Shown piece by piece: positions 1-9,147 of a DNA stretch of 64,000 bases. Location of the stretch: contig NZ_JXQC01000003.1 of NCBI RefSeq assembly GCF_001305965.1, forward strand, positions 124,001-188,000, read 5' to 3'. The position numbers were made by a program, and so were the translations under genes. Numbering within the stretch: the stretch's first letter is position 1; the number at the start of each line of letters is the position of its first letter. This DNA comes from Erythrobacter sp. SG61-1L. GTDB lineage: Bacteria > Pseudomonadota > Alphaproteobacteria > Sphingomonadales > Sphingomonadaceae. Below the pieces are notes generated by a model that saw only the letters and a list, made by a program, of their open reading frames with translations, was not told the DNA's origin and searched no databases.

Positions 1-2808
1 ATCGTCACCAAGAAGACCTCTCCGGACTTCCTGCTGGTGGTGAACCTGATTTCGCCCGACGGTTCGCTGGACCGGGAATATCTCTCCAATTATGCCCAGA
101 CCCGGATCAAGGACCGGCTGGCGCGCCTTGACGGCGTGGGCGATGTGCAGCTGTTCGGCTCACGCGATCTGTCCATGCGCGTCTGGATCGACCCCACTCG
201 TGCGGCGGCCTATGGCCTGACTGCGGGCGAGATCGTCAACGCGCTGCGTTCGCAGAACGTGCAGGTCGCTGCCGGCACGCTGGGCCAGCCCCCTTCGGGC
301 GGCAGCGCCTTCCAGTTGAACGTGGAAGCACAGGGCCGCTTCACCGAGCCTGAGCAATTCGCCAATGTGGTGATCCGGACCGATGCGGAAGGCCGCCAGG
401 TGCGTGTGTCCGACGTGGCGCGCGTTGAGCTGGGCGCCGAGGATTACGGCACCTCCGCCTATCTGGGCGACAAGGATTCCGTGATCATCCCCACTTTCCA
501 GCGTCCCGGTTCCAACGCGCTGGCCGCTGCGGAAGGCATCAAGGCCGAAATGGACGAGCTGGCGAAGGAATTCCCGGAAGGGATGGAATACCGCATCGTC
601 TACAACCCCACCGAATTCATCGCCAAGTCGGTGGACGCCGTGGTGCACACGCTGTTCGAAGCCATCGTGCTGGTGGTGCTGGTCATCATCGTGTTCCTGC
701 AGAAATGGCGCGCGGCGGTGATCCCGGTGCTGGCGATCCCCGTATCGCTGATCGGCACTTTCGCGGTGCTGGCGGCGCTGGGCTATTCGCTCAACAACCT
801 CTCTTTGTTCGGCCTCGTGCTGGCCATCGGCATCGTGGTGGATGACGCCATCGTGGTGGTCGAGAATGTGGAGCGTAATATCGAGGAAGGGCTTTCGCCC
901 TATGCGGCCGCCCGTGCCTCGATGGACGAAGTGGCAGCGGCCCTTGTGGCCATCGTGCTGGTGCTCTGCGCCGTGTTCGTGCCTACCCTGTTCATCGGGG
1001 GCCTGTCGGGTGCGTTCTATCAGCAGTTCGCCGTGACCATTTCGGCCGCGACGATCATATCGCTGATCCTCTCGCTCACGCTTTCGCCTGCCTTTGCGGC
1101 CCTGTTGCTGCGTCCGTCGCGCCGTGCGCCGGACCATGCGCGCTGGCACCGGATGGTGGAACGCGCTGGCGACAGCTTCAACCGCGCGTTCGAACGCTTC
1201 AGTGCCTCTTACGCCCGCCTCACTGCGCGGCTGGTGCGCATGCTCAAGCGAATGATGGCGGCTTATGGCGCCCTGATCGCGCTGACCATTGGTTCGCTGT
1301 GGTGGACGCCCACGGGCTTCATCCCGGCGCAGGATCAGGGCTATTTCTTCACGATCATCCAGCTTCCGCCCGGCTCTGCCACGGCGCGCACGGATGAGGT
1401 GATGAAGAAGGTTGCCGACCGCATGCTGCCGATCCCCGGCATCAACAATTCGGTGATGCTGTCCGGCTTCGACGGTGCTTCGGAAACCCGCAATGCCAGC
1501 TCTGCTGCTGCCTATTGGGTGCTGGACGATTTCGAGGATCGGGCAAAGAACGGCCAGACCATCGACAAGCTGATGGAAGAGGCCCGCAAGGCCACTGCCG
1601 ACATCACTGAGGCTCGCCTGATGATCGTCAAGCCGCCGCTTATTCGCGGGATCGGTTCGGCCGGTGGTTTCCGCCTGATGGTGGAGGATCGCGACGGGCA
1701 GGGTTACCAGGCACTGGAACAGGCTTCCAATGCCCTGATCGCCAAGGCAAACCAGACCCCCGGCTTCTCCGGCGTCTATACCTTCTTCGATACGGCGACG
1801 CCGCGCGTCTATGCCGATATCGACCGCGAGAAGTCAGAGCTGCTGGGCGTGCCGCCGGAACGTGTGTTCGAGGCATTGCAGGTCTATCTGGGGTCCGCCT
1901 TCGTGAACGACTTCAACCTGCTGGGCCGCACCTATCGGGTGACCGCGCAGGCCGATGAACAGTTCCGCCAGTCCAAGGCCGATATCGCCAATCTCCAGAC
2001 CCGTTCCGACAATGGTGCCATGGTGCCGCTGGGTGCGGTGGCGACCTTCGAGGACAAGGCAGGGCCGTATCGCGTCACGCGCTATAACCTCGCCCCGGCA
2101 GTTGCCGTGGATGGGGATACGGCGCCGGGCTATTCCTCGGGCCATTCGCTGGACACGATGGAAGCACTGGCCAAGGCCGAATTGCCGCGCGGTTTCTCGT
2201 TCGAATGGACGGGCATTGCCTACCAGCAGAAGTTTGCTGGCAACACGGCCGGGCTGGTCTTCGCCATGGCAGTGTTGTTCGTCTTCCTCGTGCTGGCCGC
2301 GCAGTATGAAAGCCTGGTGATGCCGCTGTCTATCATCCTGATCGTGCCGATGTGCCTGCTGGCTGCAATGCTGGGCATCAATATCAGGGGAATGGACAAT
2401 AACGTCCTCACCCAGATCGGGTTGGTGGTGCTGATTGCTCTTGCGGCGAAGAACGCGATCCTGATCGTGGAATTCGCCCGCCAGGGTGAGGAACACCACG
2501 GCTACAGCCCCGCAGAGGCGGCAGTTCATGCCGCGGAGCAGCGCCTGCGCCCGATCCTGATGACCAGCTTCGCCTTCATCCTCGGAACGCTGCCGCTGGT
2601 GATCGCGAGTGGGGCCGGTGCGGAACTGCGCCAGGCACTGGGCACGGCCGTGTTCTTCGGCATGGCCGGTGTCACCGGCTTCGGCCTGCTGTTCACGCCC
2701 ACCTTCTACGTGGTCTGCCGCAATCTCGGTGATCGGCTCGCGCGCCTGCGCCGCCGCCCCGCCGAAGATGAAGGCGATAATGGCCACGCACTTCAACCCG
2801 CCGAATAG
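1..2808 (+). CDS. RND multidrug efflux permease (HAE1/AcrB family), 5' end outside window
   Basis: This is the inner-membrane proton/drug antiporter of a tripartite RND pump. The reading frame is open from base 1, so the N-terminus lies upstream; the GTG at position 37 is internal. The visible part contains a porter-domain segment, then membrane helices with the proton-relay signature VVDDAIVVVENVERN near 840-880, a second periplasmic domain, and the C-terminal helices with the AAKNAILIVEFA motif that holds the conserved lysine. The two acidic residues and the lysine match the AcrB proton-relay positions, so the pump looks functional. The next gene, 10 bases downstream, is the outer-membrane channel; the membrane-fusion partner is expected upstream of the window. 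The substrate cannot be read from the sequence. Confidence 0.95.
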   Translation: MVTKKTSPDFLLVVNLISPDGSLDREYLSNYAQTRIKDRLARLDGVGDVQLFGSRDLSMRVWIDPTRAAAYGLTAGEIVNALRSQNVQVAAGTLGQPPSGGSAFQLNVEAQGRFTEPEQFANVVIRTDAEGRQVRVSDVARVELGAEDYGTSAYLGDKDSVIIPTFQRPGSNALAAAEGIKAEMDELAKEFPEGMEYRIVYNPTEFIAKSVDAVVHTLFEAIVLVVLVIIVFLQKWRAAVIPVLAIPVSLIGTFAVLAALGYSLNNLSLFGLVLAIGIVVDDAIVVVENVERNIEEGLSPYAAARASMDEVAAALVAIVLVLCAVFVPTLFIGGLSGAFYQQFAVTISAATIISLILSLTLSPAFAALLLRPSRRAPDHARWHRMVERAGDSFNRAFERFSASYARLTARLVRMLKRMMAAYGALIALTIGSLWWTPTGFIPAQDQGYFFTIIQLPPGSATARTDEVMKKVADRMLPIPGINNSVMLSGFDGASETRNASSAAAYWVLDDFEDRAKNGQTIDKLMEEARKATADITEARLMIVKPPLIRGIGSAGGFRLMVEDRDGQGYQALEQASNALIAKANQTPGFSGVYTFFDTATPRVYADIDREKSELLGVPPERVFEALQVYLGSAFVNDFNLLGRTYRVTAQADEQFRQSKADIANLQTRSDNGAMVPLGAVATFEDKAGPYRVTRYNLAPAVAVDGDTAPGYSSGHSLDTMEALAKAELPRGFSFEWTGIAYQQKFAGNTAGLVFAMAVLFVFLVLAAQYESLVMPLSIILIVPMCLLAAMLGINIRGMDNNVLTQIGLVVLIALAAKNAILIVEFARQGEEHHGYSPAEAAVHAAEQRLRPILMTSFAFILGTLPLVIASGAGAELRQALGTAVFFGMAGVTGFGLLFTPTFYVVCRNLGDRLARLRRRPAEDEGDNGHALQPAE

Positions 2809-2818
2809 GAGACGCCCT

Positions 2819-4237
2819 ATGCCTATCGTTCGCGCTTCCACTCGCGGCTTGCTCGCTTCCCTTTCCGCGCTGGCGCTTGCCGCCTGCGCGGCCGGGCCGG
2901 ACTACGTTGCACCCGTCCCCCCCCAGACGTCGTCCGGCCCGTTTCTCTCTTCCGCCGAACCGGCCTTTGCGCAGGAAACTGCGGCAAAGGACTGGTGGCG
3001 CCTCTATGACGATCCCGTGCTCGACGGGCTGGTCGGCGATGCGCTGGCAAAGAACACCGATATCCGTGTGGCGATTGCCAATATCGAACGGGCACGGGCG
3101 GGCCTGCGCGGATCGCGGGCAGGGCGCCTGCCCAATGCCTCCATCGGTACGGGCGCGACATATGGCCGCCTGCCCGAATCCCAGCGTGCCCCCGGTGCAG
3201 ACCGGGAGAGCTGGTCCATCGACGCGGGGATAGACGTTGCCTACGAAGTCGACCTGTTCGGCCGCGTGAGCCGCGACATAGAGGCTTCGCGCGGCGATCT
3301 GGATGCGGCGCGGGCCGATGCGGATGCCGTGCGCGTGATCGTGGTGGCCGACACGACCCGGGCCTATGCCGATGCGGCATCTGGCGCGGCGCGGCTGGCT
3401 GTCGCCAATCGCATCGTCGGCCTGCTCGACAAGTCGCTGGACCTCACTCGCAAGCGGCAGGAGGCTGGCCTTGCCACCGGGCTGGACGTTGCCCAGATCG
3501 CCGCCCTGCGGGATCAGCGCGCGGCGGAAATCCCGGCAATTGAGGCAGAGCGGCAGGCGGCCCTGTTCCGCCTTGCCACCCTGACCGGGCGAACCCCGGC
3601 CGACCTGCCGCAGATCGCGGCGGAGCGGGCAGTGAGCCTTGAGATCGTCGATCCGATCCCGGTGGGCGATGGCACGGCATTGCTGGCCCGGCGGCCCGAT
3701 GTGCGCGCGGCGGAACGCAGGCTGGCGGCAGCCACGGCGCGGATCGGCGTCGCCACGGCGGACCTTTACCCGCGCATCACGCTGGGCGCCTCTGCCGGCT
3801 CGACCGGGTCCGACATCGGGGACATCTTCGGTGGCGGCCCGTTGCGCTGGCTGCTCGGCCCGCTGCTCAACTGGACCTTCCCCAATCAGGAACCGGTTCG
3901 CGCCCGCATTGCCGGGGCGGAAGCGGATTCGCAGGCCCGGCTTGCGGAATTCGACGGTGCGGTTCTTGGCGCGCTTGAGGAAACGGAGACGGCCCTGTCC
4001 GGCTATGCCCGCTCGCTCGACCGGCGCCGCGCGCTGCAATCGGCGCGCGATCAGGCCAAGCGCGCGGCGGACATTACCGACGCGCAATTGCGGGAAGGGA
4101 CAATCGATTCCCTGCGCCTGCTCGATGCGCAGCGGACCTATGCCGAAACGGAAGCGGCACTGGCCAACCAGGACGCGGAAGTCTCTCGCCGCCAGATCGA
4201 CCTGTTCCGTGCCCTTGCGGGCGGCTGGAGTTCCTGA
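2819..4237 (+). CDS. RND efflux outer-membrane channel lipoprotein (NodT/OprM family)
   Basis: A 472-residue TolC-type channel that completes the tripartite pump with the permease just upstream. The ATG at 2819 is chosen because it follows a GGAG ribosome site by a few bases and opens a lipoprotein signal ending in LALAAC, with Cys near residue 23. The longer reading frame to 2609 overlaps the permease and is unlikely. The rest is the usual tandem outer-membrane efflux protein repeat (A/G/R-rich helices, GARRPDVRAAERRL-like motif in the middle), normal length for the NodT family. It is the last gene of the operon and runs toward the arylsulfatase on the other strand. A GC-rich imperfect hairpin at 4246-4280 may end both transcripts. 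Confidence 0.95.
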   Translation: MPIVRASTRGLLASLSALALAACAAGPDYVAPVPPQTSSGPFLSSAEPAFAQETAAKDWWRLYDDPVLDGLVGDALAKNTDIRVAIANIERARAGLRGSRAGRLPNASIGTGATYGRLPESQRAPGADRESWSIDAGIDVAYEVDLFGRVSRDIEASRGDLDAARADADAVRVIVVADTTRAYADAASGAARLAVANRIVGLLDKSLDLTRKRQEAGLATGLDVAQIAALRDQRAAEIPAIEAERQAALFRLATLTGRTPADLPQIAAERAVSLEIVDPIPVGDGTALLARRPDVRAAERRLAAATARIGVATADLYPRITLGASAGSTGSDIGDIFGGGPLRWLLGPLLNWTFPNQEPVRARIAGAEADSQARLAEFDGAVLGALEETETALSGYARSLDRRRALQSARDQAKRAADITDAQLREGTIDSLRLLDAQRTYAETEAALANQDAEVSRRQIDLFRALAGGWSS

Positions 4238-4278
4238 TCGCGATGGAGCGGTGTCGGGCCTGAACGGTCCGGCGCCGC

Positions 4279-6627
4279 TCAGCGCGGTGCGAGATCGAAC
4301 TCCACCGCGTCGATCTCGCCCTCGAAGCTGAAGGGCAGGGCATATTCGTCTGACAGGGATGTGCCCACATCGCGCCCGATGGTGCCGGGTTCGGCGATCC
4401 ATGCAGGCACGGTCGCCGCGATGCGCCCGCTGGCGACTGCCTGTCCATCGACCACGATCGTCGCTTCCCCGCCTTTGCCATAGCCGCCGTCATAGGCGAA
4501 CTTCAGCTCGATCCGGTGCTTGCCGGGGGCAAGGGCAGCCGCCCCGGCAATGCGCGTGGCGTCCGCATCCTTGTGCGAATAGCGATAGAGGAACACCGGC
4601 TTGCCTCCGATCAGGTAGAGGCCCCAGCCGCAGAAGCGGCCGCCTTGCCCCGCGATCATGCCCTGCGCAGCGCCGCTCTCCACTGTGATGGAGGTCGCCA
4701 TGGTCCAGGACTTGTTCTTCACATCAGGCCATGCGCCGCCTTCATACCAGAAGGGGTTGCGTTCCAGCACATAATTGGTGCGCGGTTTGGGCCGGTACGT
4801 CTTTGGGTCCTGCAGCCGGTCGAAGCCGCGGCTGTCGATGGGCAGGGCGTCATATTTGGCTGCCTCCTCGTAGAAGGCCTCCTGCATTTCCTTCAGCTTG
4901 GCGGGCATCTTTGCGGCAAGGTCACTCGCCTGCGAATAGTCGCTGCGCAGATCGTAAAGCTCCCACTGGAAATCGTCAGGCCGGGGCGATTTGCCCTGTG
5001 TCCAGGGCAGGCGCAGCGGGTGGGTGGAGGCCATCCAGCCATCCTTGTAGATGGCGCGGTTGCCCATCATTTCGAAATATTGGGTGGTGTGCAGTTCCGG
5101 CGCACCGGCATCGGCGAAGGTGGGCACGAGGCTGAAGCCCTGCAGCGGCATCTGCACGGCGCCGTTCACTTCGGCGGGCGCTGCGATCCCGATGGCATCG
5201 TAGAGGGTCGGCGCGATGTCGATTACGCTGGAAAACTGGCTGCGCACCTTGCCATCGGCCTTGATCCGTGCGGGCCATGACACCACCAGCCCGTTGCGCG
5301 TGCCGCCGAAATGGGAGGCGACCTGCTTGGTCCACTGGAACGGGGCGTCCATTGCCCATGACCATGGGGCGGGGATTTGCGTTTGCGTGCGGGCAGTGCC
5401 GATGCCGTCATAATCGGCCAGCATGGCGGCAGTATCCTGATGCACGCCGTTCTGCGTCATCACTTCATTGGTGGAACCGTTCAGGCTGCCGTCGCCGCTG
5501 CTGCCATTATCCCCTTCGATGAAGATGACGATGGTGTTGTCCATCTCTCCGCTCTTGCGCAGTTCGGCGAAGATGCGGCCGATCTGGTCGTCGCAATAGG
5601 CAAGGGCGGCGGCATAGCTTTCCATCATCCGCGCGGCGACCTTCTGCTGGTCGGCGGAGAGGGAATCCCATGCCGGGATTTCCGGCGGGCGGGCGGTCAG
5701 CTTCGTATCGGCGGGAATGATCCCGGCGGCCTTCTGGCGGGCGAAGGTTTCCTCGCGGACCTTGTCCCAGCCCTGATCGAACTGTCCGTGGAACTTCGCG
5801 ATCCAGTCTTCCGGCGCGGCGATGGGCGAATGGGATGTGCCCGGCGCGTAATAGAGCAGGAACGGCTTGTCCGGCGCGATGCTGTGCTGCAGCTTCATCC
5901 ACTGCACGGCGTGATCGGCCAGATCCTTGTCGAGGAAATAGTCCGCCTTGCCCAGCGAGGGATCGACCGGTTGGGTGTTGTGATAGAGGATCGGCGCCGT
6001 GGGATCGGTCTCGCCGCCCATGAAGCCGTAGAATTCCTCGAAGCCCAGCCCGGTGGGCCAGCGGTCGAACGGGCCGGTGGGGGTGATCTCGCTCTGCGGG
6101 GTGTTGTGGTTCTTGCCGAACCATGCCGTGGAATAGCCGTTCTGCTTCAGCACTTCCCCGATGGTCGCCGCGCTTCTGGGCAATACGCCGCTATAGCCGG
6201 GATAGCCGGTGGCCAGTTCCGACAAGGTGCCGAAGCCCACCGAATGGTGGTTGCGGCCCGTCAGCAGCGCGGCGCGGGTGGGAGAACACAGGGCTGTGGT
6301 GTGGAACCGGTTATAGATCAGCCCGCTTTCGGCCAGCGCTTCCAGATTGGGCATCGGCACCGGGCCGCCGAATGTGGCGGCGGAGCCGAAGCCTGTATCG
6401 TCCGTCATGATCAGGATTACATTTGGCGCGCCAGCAGGTGCCTTCACCGGCGGATTGGGCGTGGGGGCGGAGGATTGGTCCACCGTGCGGCCCAGTGTGC
6501 CTTCATAGGGCTTGTCGGGCAGAGGCAGGACCGGGCGTTGCGCCGGGGCCGATTGCGCAAGAGCGAGGCCGGAGATCGAGGCAAGCGCCGTGCTTGCGGC
6601 AAGGGCGATCAGGGTTCTCACGGGCAT
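4279..6627 (-). CDS. Exported type I arylsulfatase
   Basis: A 782-residue sulfatase of the alkaline-phosphatase superfamily that hydrolyses sulfate esters. The start at 6627 is favoured over the longer frame to 6960 because AGGAGC sits just upstream and a clear Sec signal peptide follows (MPVRTLIALAAS...LALA). The N-terminal core shows the metal-binding MTDDTGFG (Asp76, Asp77) and the CSPTRAALLTGR signature, with Cys114 the residue converted to formylglycine. A C-terminal beta-rich extension of about 200 residues follows the core. The formylglycine-generating enzyme is encoded divergently 158 bases away, which fits activation of the Cys before export. The substrate (an aryl, alkyl or polysaccharide sulfate) is not determinable. 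Confidence 0.95.
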   Translation of the reverse strand: MPVRTLIALAASTALASISGLALAQSAPAQRPVLPLPDKPYEGTLGRTVDQSSAPTPNPPVKAPAGAPNVILIMTDDTGFGSAATFGGPVPMPNLEALAESGLIYNRFHTTALCSPTRAALLTGRNHHSVGFGTLSELATGYPGYSGVLPRSAATIGEVLKQNGYSTAWFGKNHNTPQSEITPTGPFDRWPTGLGFEEFYGFMGGETDPTAPILYHNTQPVDPSLGKADYFLDKDLADHAVQWMKLQHSIAPDKPFLLYYAPGTSHSPIAAPEDWIAKFHGQFDQGWDKVREETFARQKAAGIIPADTKLTARPPEIPAWDSLSADQQKVAARMMESYAAALAYCDDQIGRIFAELRKSGEMDNTIVIFIEGDNGSSGDGSLNGSTNEVMTQNGVHQDTAAMLADYDGIGTARTQTQIPAPWSWAMDAPFQWTKQVASHFGGTRNGLVVSWPARIKADGKVRSQFSSVIDIAPTLYDAIGIAAPAEVNGAVQMPLQGFSLVPTFADAGAPELHTTQYFEMMGNRAIYKDGWMASTHPLRLPWTQGKSPRPDDFQWELYDLRSDYSQASDLAAKMPAKLKEMQEAFYEEAAKYDALPIDSRGFDRLQDPKTYRPKPRTNYVLERNPFWYEGGAWPDVKNKSWTMATSITVESGAAQGMIAGQGGRFCGWGLYLIGGKPVFLYRYSHKDADATRIAGAAALAPGKHRIELKFAYDGGYGKGGEATIVVDGQAVASGRIAATVPAWIAEPGTIGRDVGTSLSDEYALPFSFEGEIDAVEFDLAPR

Positions 6628-6785
6628 GCTCCTGTGCGGATTGGCCCGATGGGTAGACCATGGCTGCCCGCATGGGGCTTGATTGCGCGCGAGAAATAAG
6701 TTGCATCCCCGGCGGGGCGTGGCGCCATATGGCGCCGACGGGGCTAGGCCTGCAGACAGACGATCGTGGAAGGACGCATGCGGAA

Positions 6786-7748
6786 ATGAGCGGACAAGTA
6801 TCGGCGCGGCGCGATCCGGATGGGATGATCCTGTTGCCCGGCGGCACGTTCTGGATGGGATCGTCAGACCATTATCCGGAAGAAGGCCCGGCCCGTCAGG
6901 TCCATGTCGATGCCTTCGCGATTGACCCCTATCCGGTGACCAACCGGGATTTCGCCGCATTCATCGCCGCCACGGGCTATGTCACGCTGGCGGAAAAGGC
7001 GCCCGATGCCGCGCTCTATCCCGAAGCCGATCCGGCGCTGCTGCAGCCGGGATCGTCCCTGTTCGTGCCGCCGCCTGTGCCGGTACCGCTGAACAATCCC
7101 TTCGCCTGGTGGCAGTTCTCATTCGGCACCGACTGGCGCCACCCATGGGGGCCGGACAGTTCGTGGGAGGCGATCGCCGATCATCCCGTGGTCCACATCG
7201 CCTATGATGACGCACAGGCCTATGCCGCATGGGCGGGCAAGCGCCTGCCGACCGAGGCGGAATGGGAATTTGCCGCGCGCGGCGGGATGGACCGCAAGCC
7301 CTATGCCTGGGGCGACGAATTCGAGCCGGGCGGTGTGCCGCAGGCCAATTACTGGCAGGGCGCCTTCCCGCATCACAATTCTCTGGCCGACGGCTATGAA
7401 CGGACTTCGCCGGTCGGCACCTATGCGGCCAATCCATTCGGCCTGTTCGACATGATCGGCAATGTCTGGGAATGGACTTCGGACTGGTACGAAATCCACC
7501 CGGCTGCTGTGCCGGGCGAGCAGGCGAAAAGCTGCTGCATCCCGCGCAATCCGCGCGGCGGCACGGAAGAGGCAAGCCGCGACCCCTCCGATCCGGGCCG
7601 CAATTTCGGGCGCAAGGTGCTGAAGGGCGGATCGCATCTGTGTGCCGAGGCCTATTGCAGGCGTTACCGCCCGGCGGCGCGCTATCCGCAGACGGTGGAC
7701 ACCACCACATCCCATATCGGCCTGCGCTGCGCCCGCGACGCGGCATAG
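6786..7748 (+). CDS. Formylglycine-generating enzyme (sulfatase-modifying factor, SUMF1 family)
   Basis: A 320-residue FGE-type protein that oxidises the CxPxR cysteine of type I sulfatases to formylglycine in the cytoplasm. It spans the family hallmarks: an N-terminal MILLPGGTFWMGS, the central RLPTEAEWEFAARGG, GNVWEWTSDW, and the C-terminal LCAEAYCRRYRPAAR with Cys286 and Cys291, which correspond to the two active-site/copper-binding cysteines of aerobic FGEs. The ATG at 6786 is used because the family core begins a few residues later and AGGA lies about 12 bases upstream; the longer frame from 6660 has no family-like residues. Its divergent partner is the arylsulfatase, and the 158-base gap probably holds both promoters. 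Confidence 0.95.
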   Translation: MSGQVSARRDPDGMILLPGGTFWMGSSDHYPEEGPARQVHVDAFAIDPYPVTNRDFAAFIAATGYVTLAEKAPDAALYPEADPALLQPGSSLFVPPPVPVPLNNPFAWWQFSFGTDWRHPWGPDSSWEAIADHPVVHIAYDDAQAYAAWAGKRLPTEAEWEFAARGGMDRKPYAWGDEFEPGGVPQANYWQGAFPHHNSLADGYERTSPVGTYAANPFGLFDMIGNVWEWTSDWYEIHPAAVPGEQAKSCCIPRNPRGGTEEASRDPSDPGRNFGRKVLKGGSHLCAEAYCRRYRPAARYPQTVDTTTSHIGLRCARDAA

Positions 7749-7855
7749 ACGCCCCGATTGCATCCGGCGGAACAAGTTCCGCCAATCGGCTGTTGGTTGA
7801 AACGGGGAAGGGCAAATGCCCTTTTTCCCGCTGCGCCGGTTTGCGGAGGTGCTGA

Positions 7856-7892
7856 ACTTTTCGAAATTCTGGAACATATGGCGTGAATTTAT
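7856..7892 (+). promoter_or_regulatory. Candidate LysR-type operator, copy 1 (shared with 11251-11287)
   Basis: A 37-base stretch matching the site at 11251-11287 at about 28 positions by eye, without gaps. Conserved blocks are ACTTTTC, TTCTnGAACAT and GAATTTAT. It ends 126 bases before the hydrolase start. The core TTCTGGAA is palindromic. Inference: a binding site plus promoter elements for the LysR regulator encoded at 10323-11252. Confidence 0.6.
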
Positions 7893-8018
7893 ACGACTGT
7901 TTCGCGAAACTGCCCGGGCCTAGACCTGTCATCAGCCCGAACGGATAGGAGTTTACCCCTTCCGGACTGCCGGCAAGCCACGATCGAGATGGCACCAGAG
8001 AAGCGAAAGGAATGTCCC

Positions 8019-8855
8019 ATGGCCTACGTAACTACGAAGGACGGCGTCGAAATCTTCTTCAAGGACTGGGGCCCGAAGGATGCCCAGCCCATCATGTTCC
8101 ACCACGGCTGGCCGCTCTCGTCGGATGACTGGGATGCGCAGATGCTGTTCTTCCTCCAGCAGGGCTATCGCGTCATTGCCCATGATCGCCGGGGGCATGG
8201 CCGCTCGGCACAGGTGAGCGAAGGCCATGACATGGCCCATTACGCCGCCGATGCTGCTGTGGTGGCAGAGCACCTCGATCTGCGCAATGCCGTCCATATC
8301 GGCCATTCCACCGGTGGGGGCGAGGTCGCGGCCTATGTCGCACGCCATGGCATTCCGCAGGGGCGCGTGGCCAAGGCCGTGCTGGTATCCGCCGTGCCGC
8401 CCATCATGGTGAAAACCGATCTTTATCCCGGCGGCCTGCCAATCGAGGTGTTCGACGGCTTCCGCGCCGCGCTGGCGGCAAACAGGGCGCAGTTCTTCCG
8501 CGATGTCGCCGCAGGCCCCTTCTACGGCTTCAACCGCGACGGTGCCCAGGTCCTGCCCGCCGTGATCGACAATTGGTGGCGGCAGGGCATGATGGGCAGC
8601 GCAAAGGCCCATTATGACGGGATCAAGGCCTTCTCGGAAACGGACCAGACCGACGATCTGAAGGCCATCACCGTCCCGACCCTGATCCTCCACGGCGATG
8701 ACGATCAGGTGGTGCCTTACCGGAACGCGGCACTGCTTCAGGCAGAACTGCTGCCCAATGCGACCCTGAAGATCTACGAAGGCTTTTCCCACGGGATGCT
8801 GACGGTGAATGCCGACACGCTCAATCCCGATCTGCTGGCTTTCGTGAAAGGCTGA
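8019..8855 (+). CDS. Alpha/beta hydrolase, non-haem chloroperoxidase-like
   Basis: A 278-residue cytoplasmic alpha/beta-fold hydrolase resembling cofactor-free haloperoxidases/esterases. The nucleophile elbow is GHSTGG (Ser97); the acid lies in LHGDDDQVVPY and the histidine in GFSHGML, so the triad is complete. HHGWPLSSDDW gives the oxyanion region typical of the chloroperoxidase group. The start is the ATG at 8019, after GAAAGGAATG; the frame to 7989 has no better ribosome site. The gene stands alone, but its promoter region shares a 37-base motif with the LysR/pirin intergenic region, so it is probably controlled by the LysR at 10323. The natural reaction is probably ester or perester hydrolysis; the halogenation name is historical. 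Confidence 0.9.
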   Translation: MAYVTTKDGVEIFFKDWGPKDAQPIMFHHGWPLSSDDWDAQMLFFLQQGYRVIAHDRRGHGRSAQVSEGHDMAHYAADAAVVAEHLDLRNAVHIGHSTGGGEVAAYVARHGIPQGRVAKAVLVSAVPPIMVKTDLYPGGLPIEVFDGFRAALAANRAQFFRDVAAGPFYGFNRDGAQVLPAVIDNWWRQGMMGSAKAHYDGIKAFSETDQTDDLKAITVPTLILHGDDDQVVPYRNAALLQAELLPNATLKIYEGFSHGMLTVNADTLNPDLLAFVKG

Positions 8856-8877
8856 GCACCTGTTTTCAAGCTGAGGA

Positions 8878-8905
8878 TGCCGGGCGGGTGCAGACCTGCC
8901 CGGCA
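8878..8905 (+). terminator. Hairpin downstream of the hydrolase
   Basis: A 12-base-pair stem (outer arms TGCCGGGC and GCCCGGCA, inner GGGT/ACCT) with a GCAG tetraloop begins 22 bases after the hydrolase stop. Only a short TT follows, so it is either a weak intrinsic terminator or an RNA-stabilising hairpin. Confidence 0.45.
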
Positions 8906-9005
8906 TTCCTGCATGCGTAGCCCAGGCGGCGCAGGCAGATAGCAGCGCAAGCTTCCCTGACTGCTTTTCAGAGTTTCGGCCTAAAAGCGGCCTCTCCGGA
9001 GACGA

Positions 9006-9087
9006 CAACATTCCTGTCGTGCCGTTCGCAAAACAGCTTACCCAAAACGGACGATTATCCAGTTCGGAATTTGTCCACGCCGCCTAG
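9006..9087 (+). repeat. Diverged 82-base direct repeat, left copy
   Basis: This stretch and 10245-10326 have equal length, both begin CAACATTCCT and both end with a GTCC-C-CGC-GCCTAG-like block. About half of all positions agree ungapped, with the matches at the two ends and almost none in the middle. The pair brackets the AT-rich gene and the inverted-repeat cluster. It may be a boundary duplication or two members of a dispersed intergenic repeat family. Confidence 0.35.
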
Positions 9088-9147
9088 GAAGTTAACCTGA
9101 CAATCCCTTCGGTGCAGTTGGTCTGACGGCACCCCCGCTGCAATTAC

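Noticed and set aside
2693-4402. 569-codon minus-strand frame opposite the efflux channel gene
   Set aside because: It is antisense to a well-supported NodT-family gene, has an Arg/Gly-rich product and no ribosome site, and also crosses into the sulfatase region.
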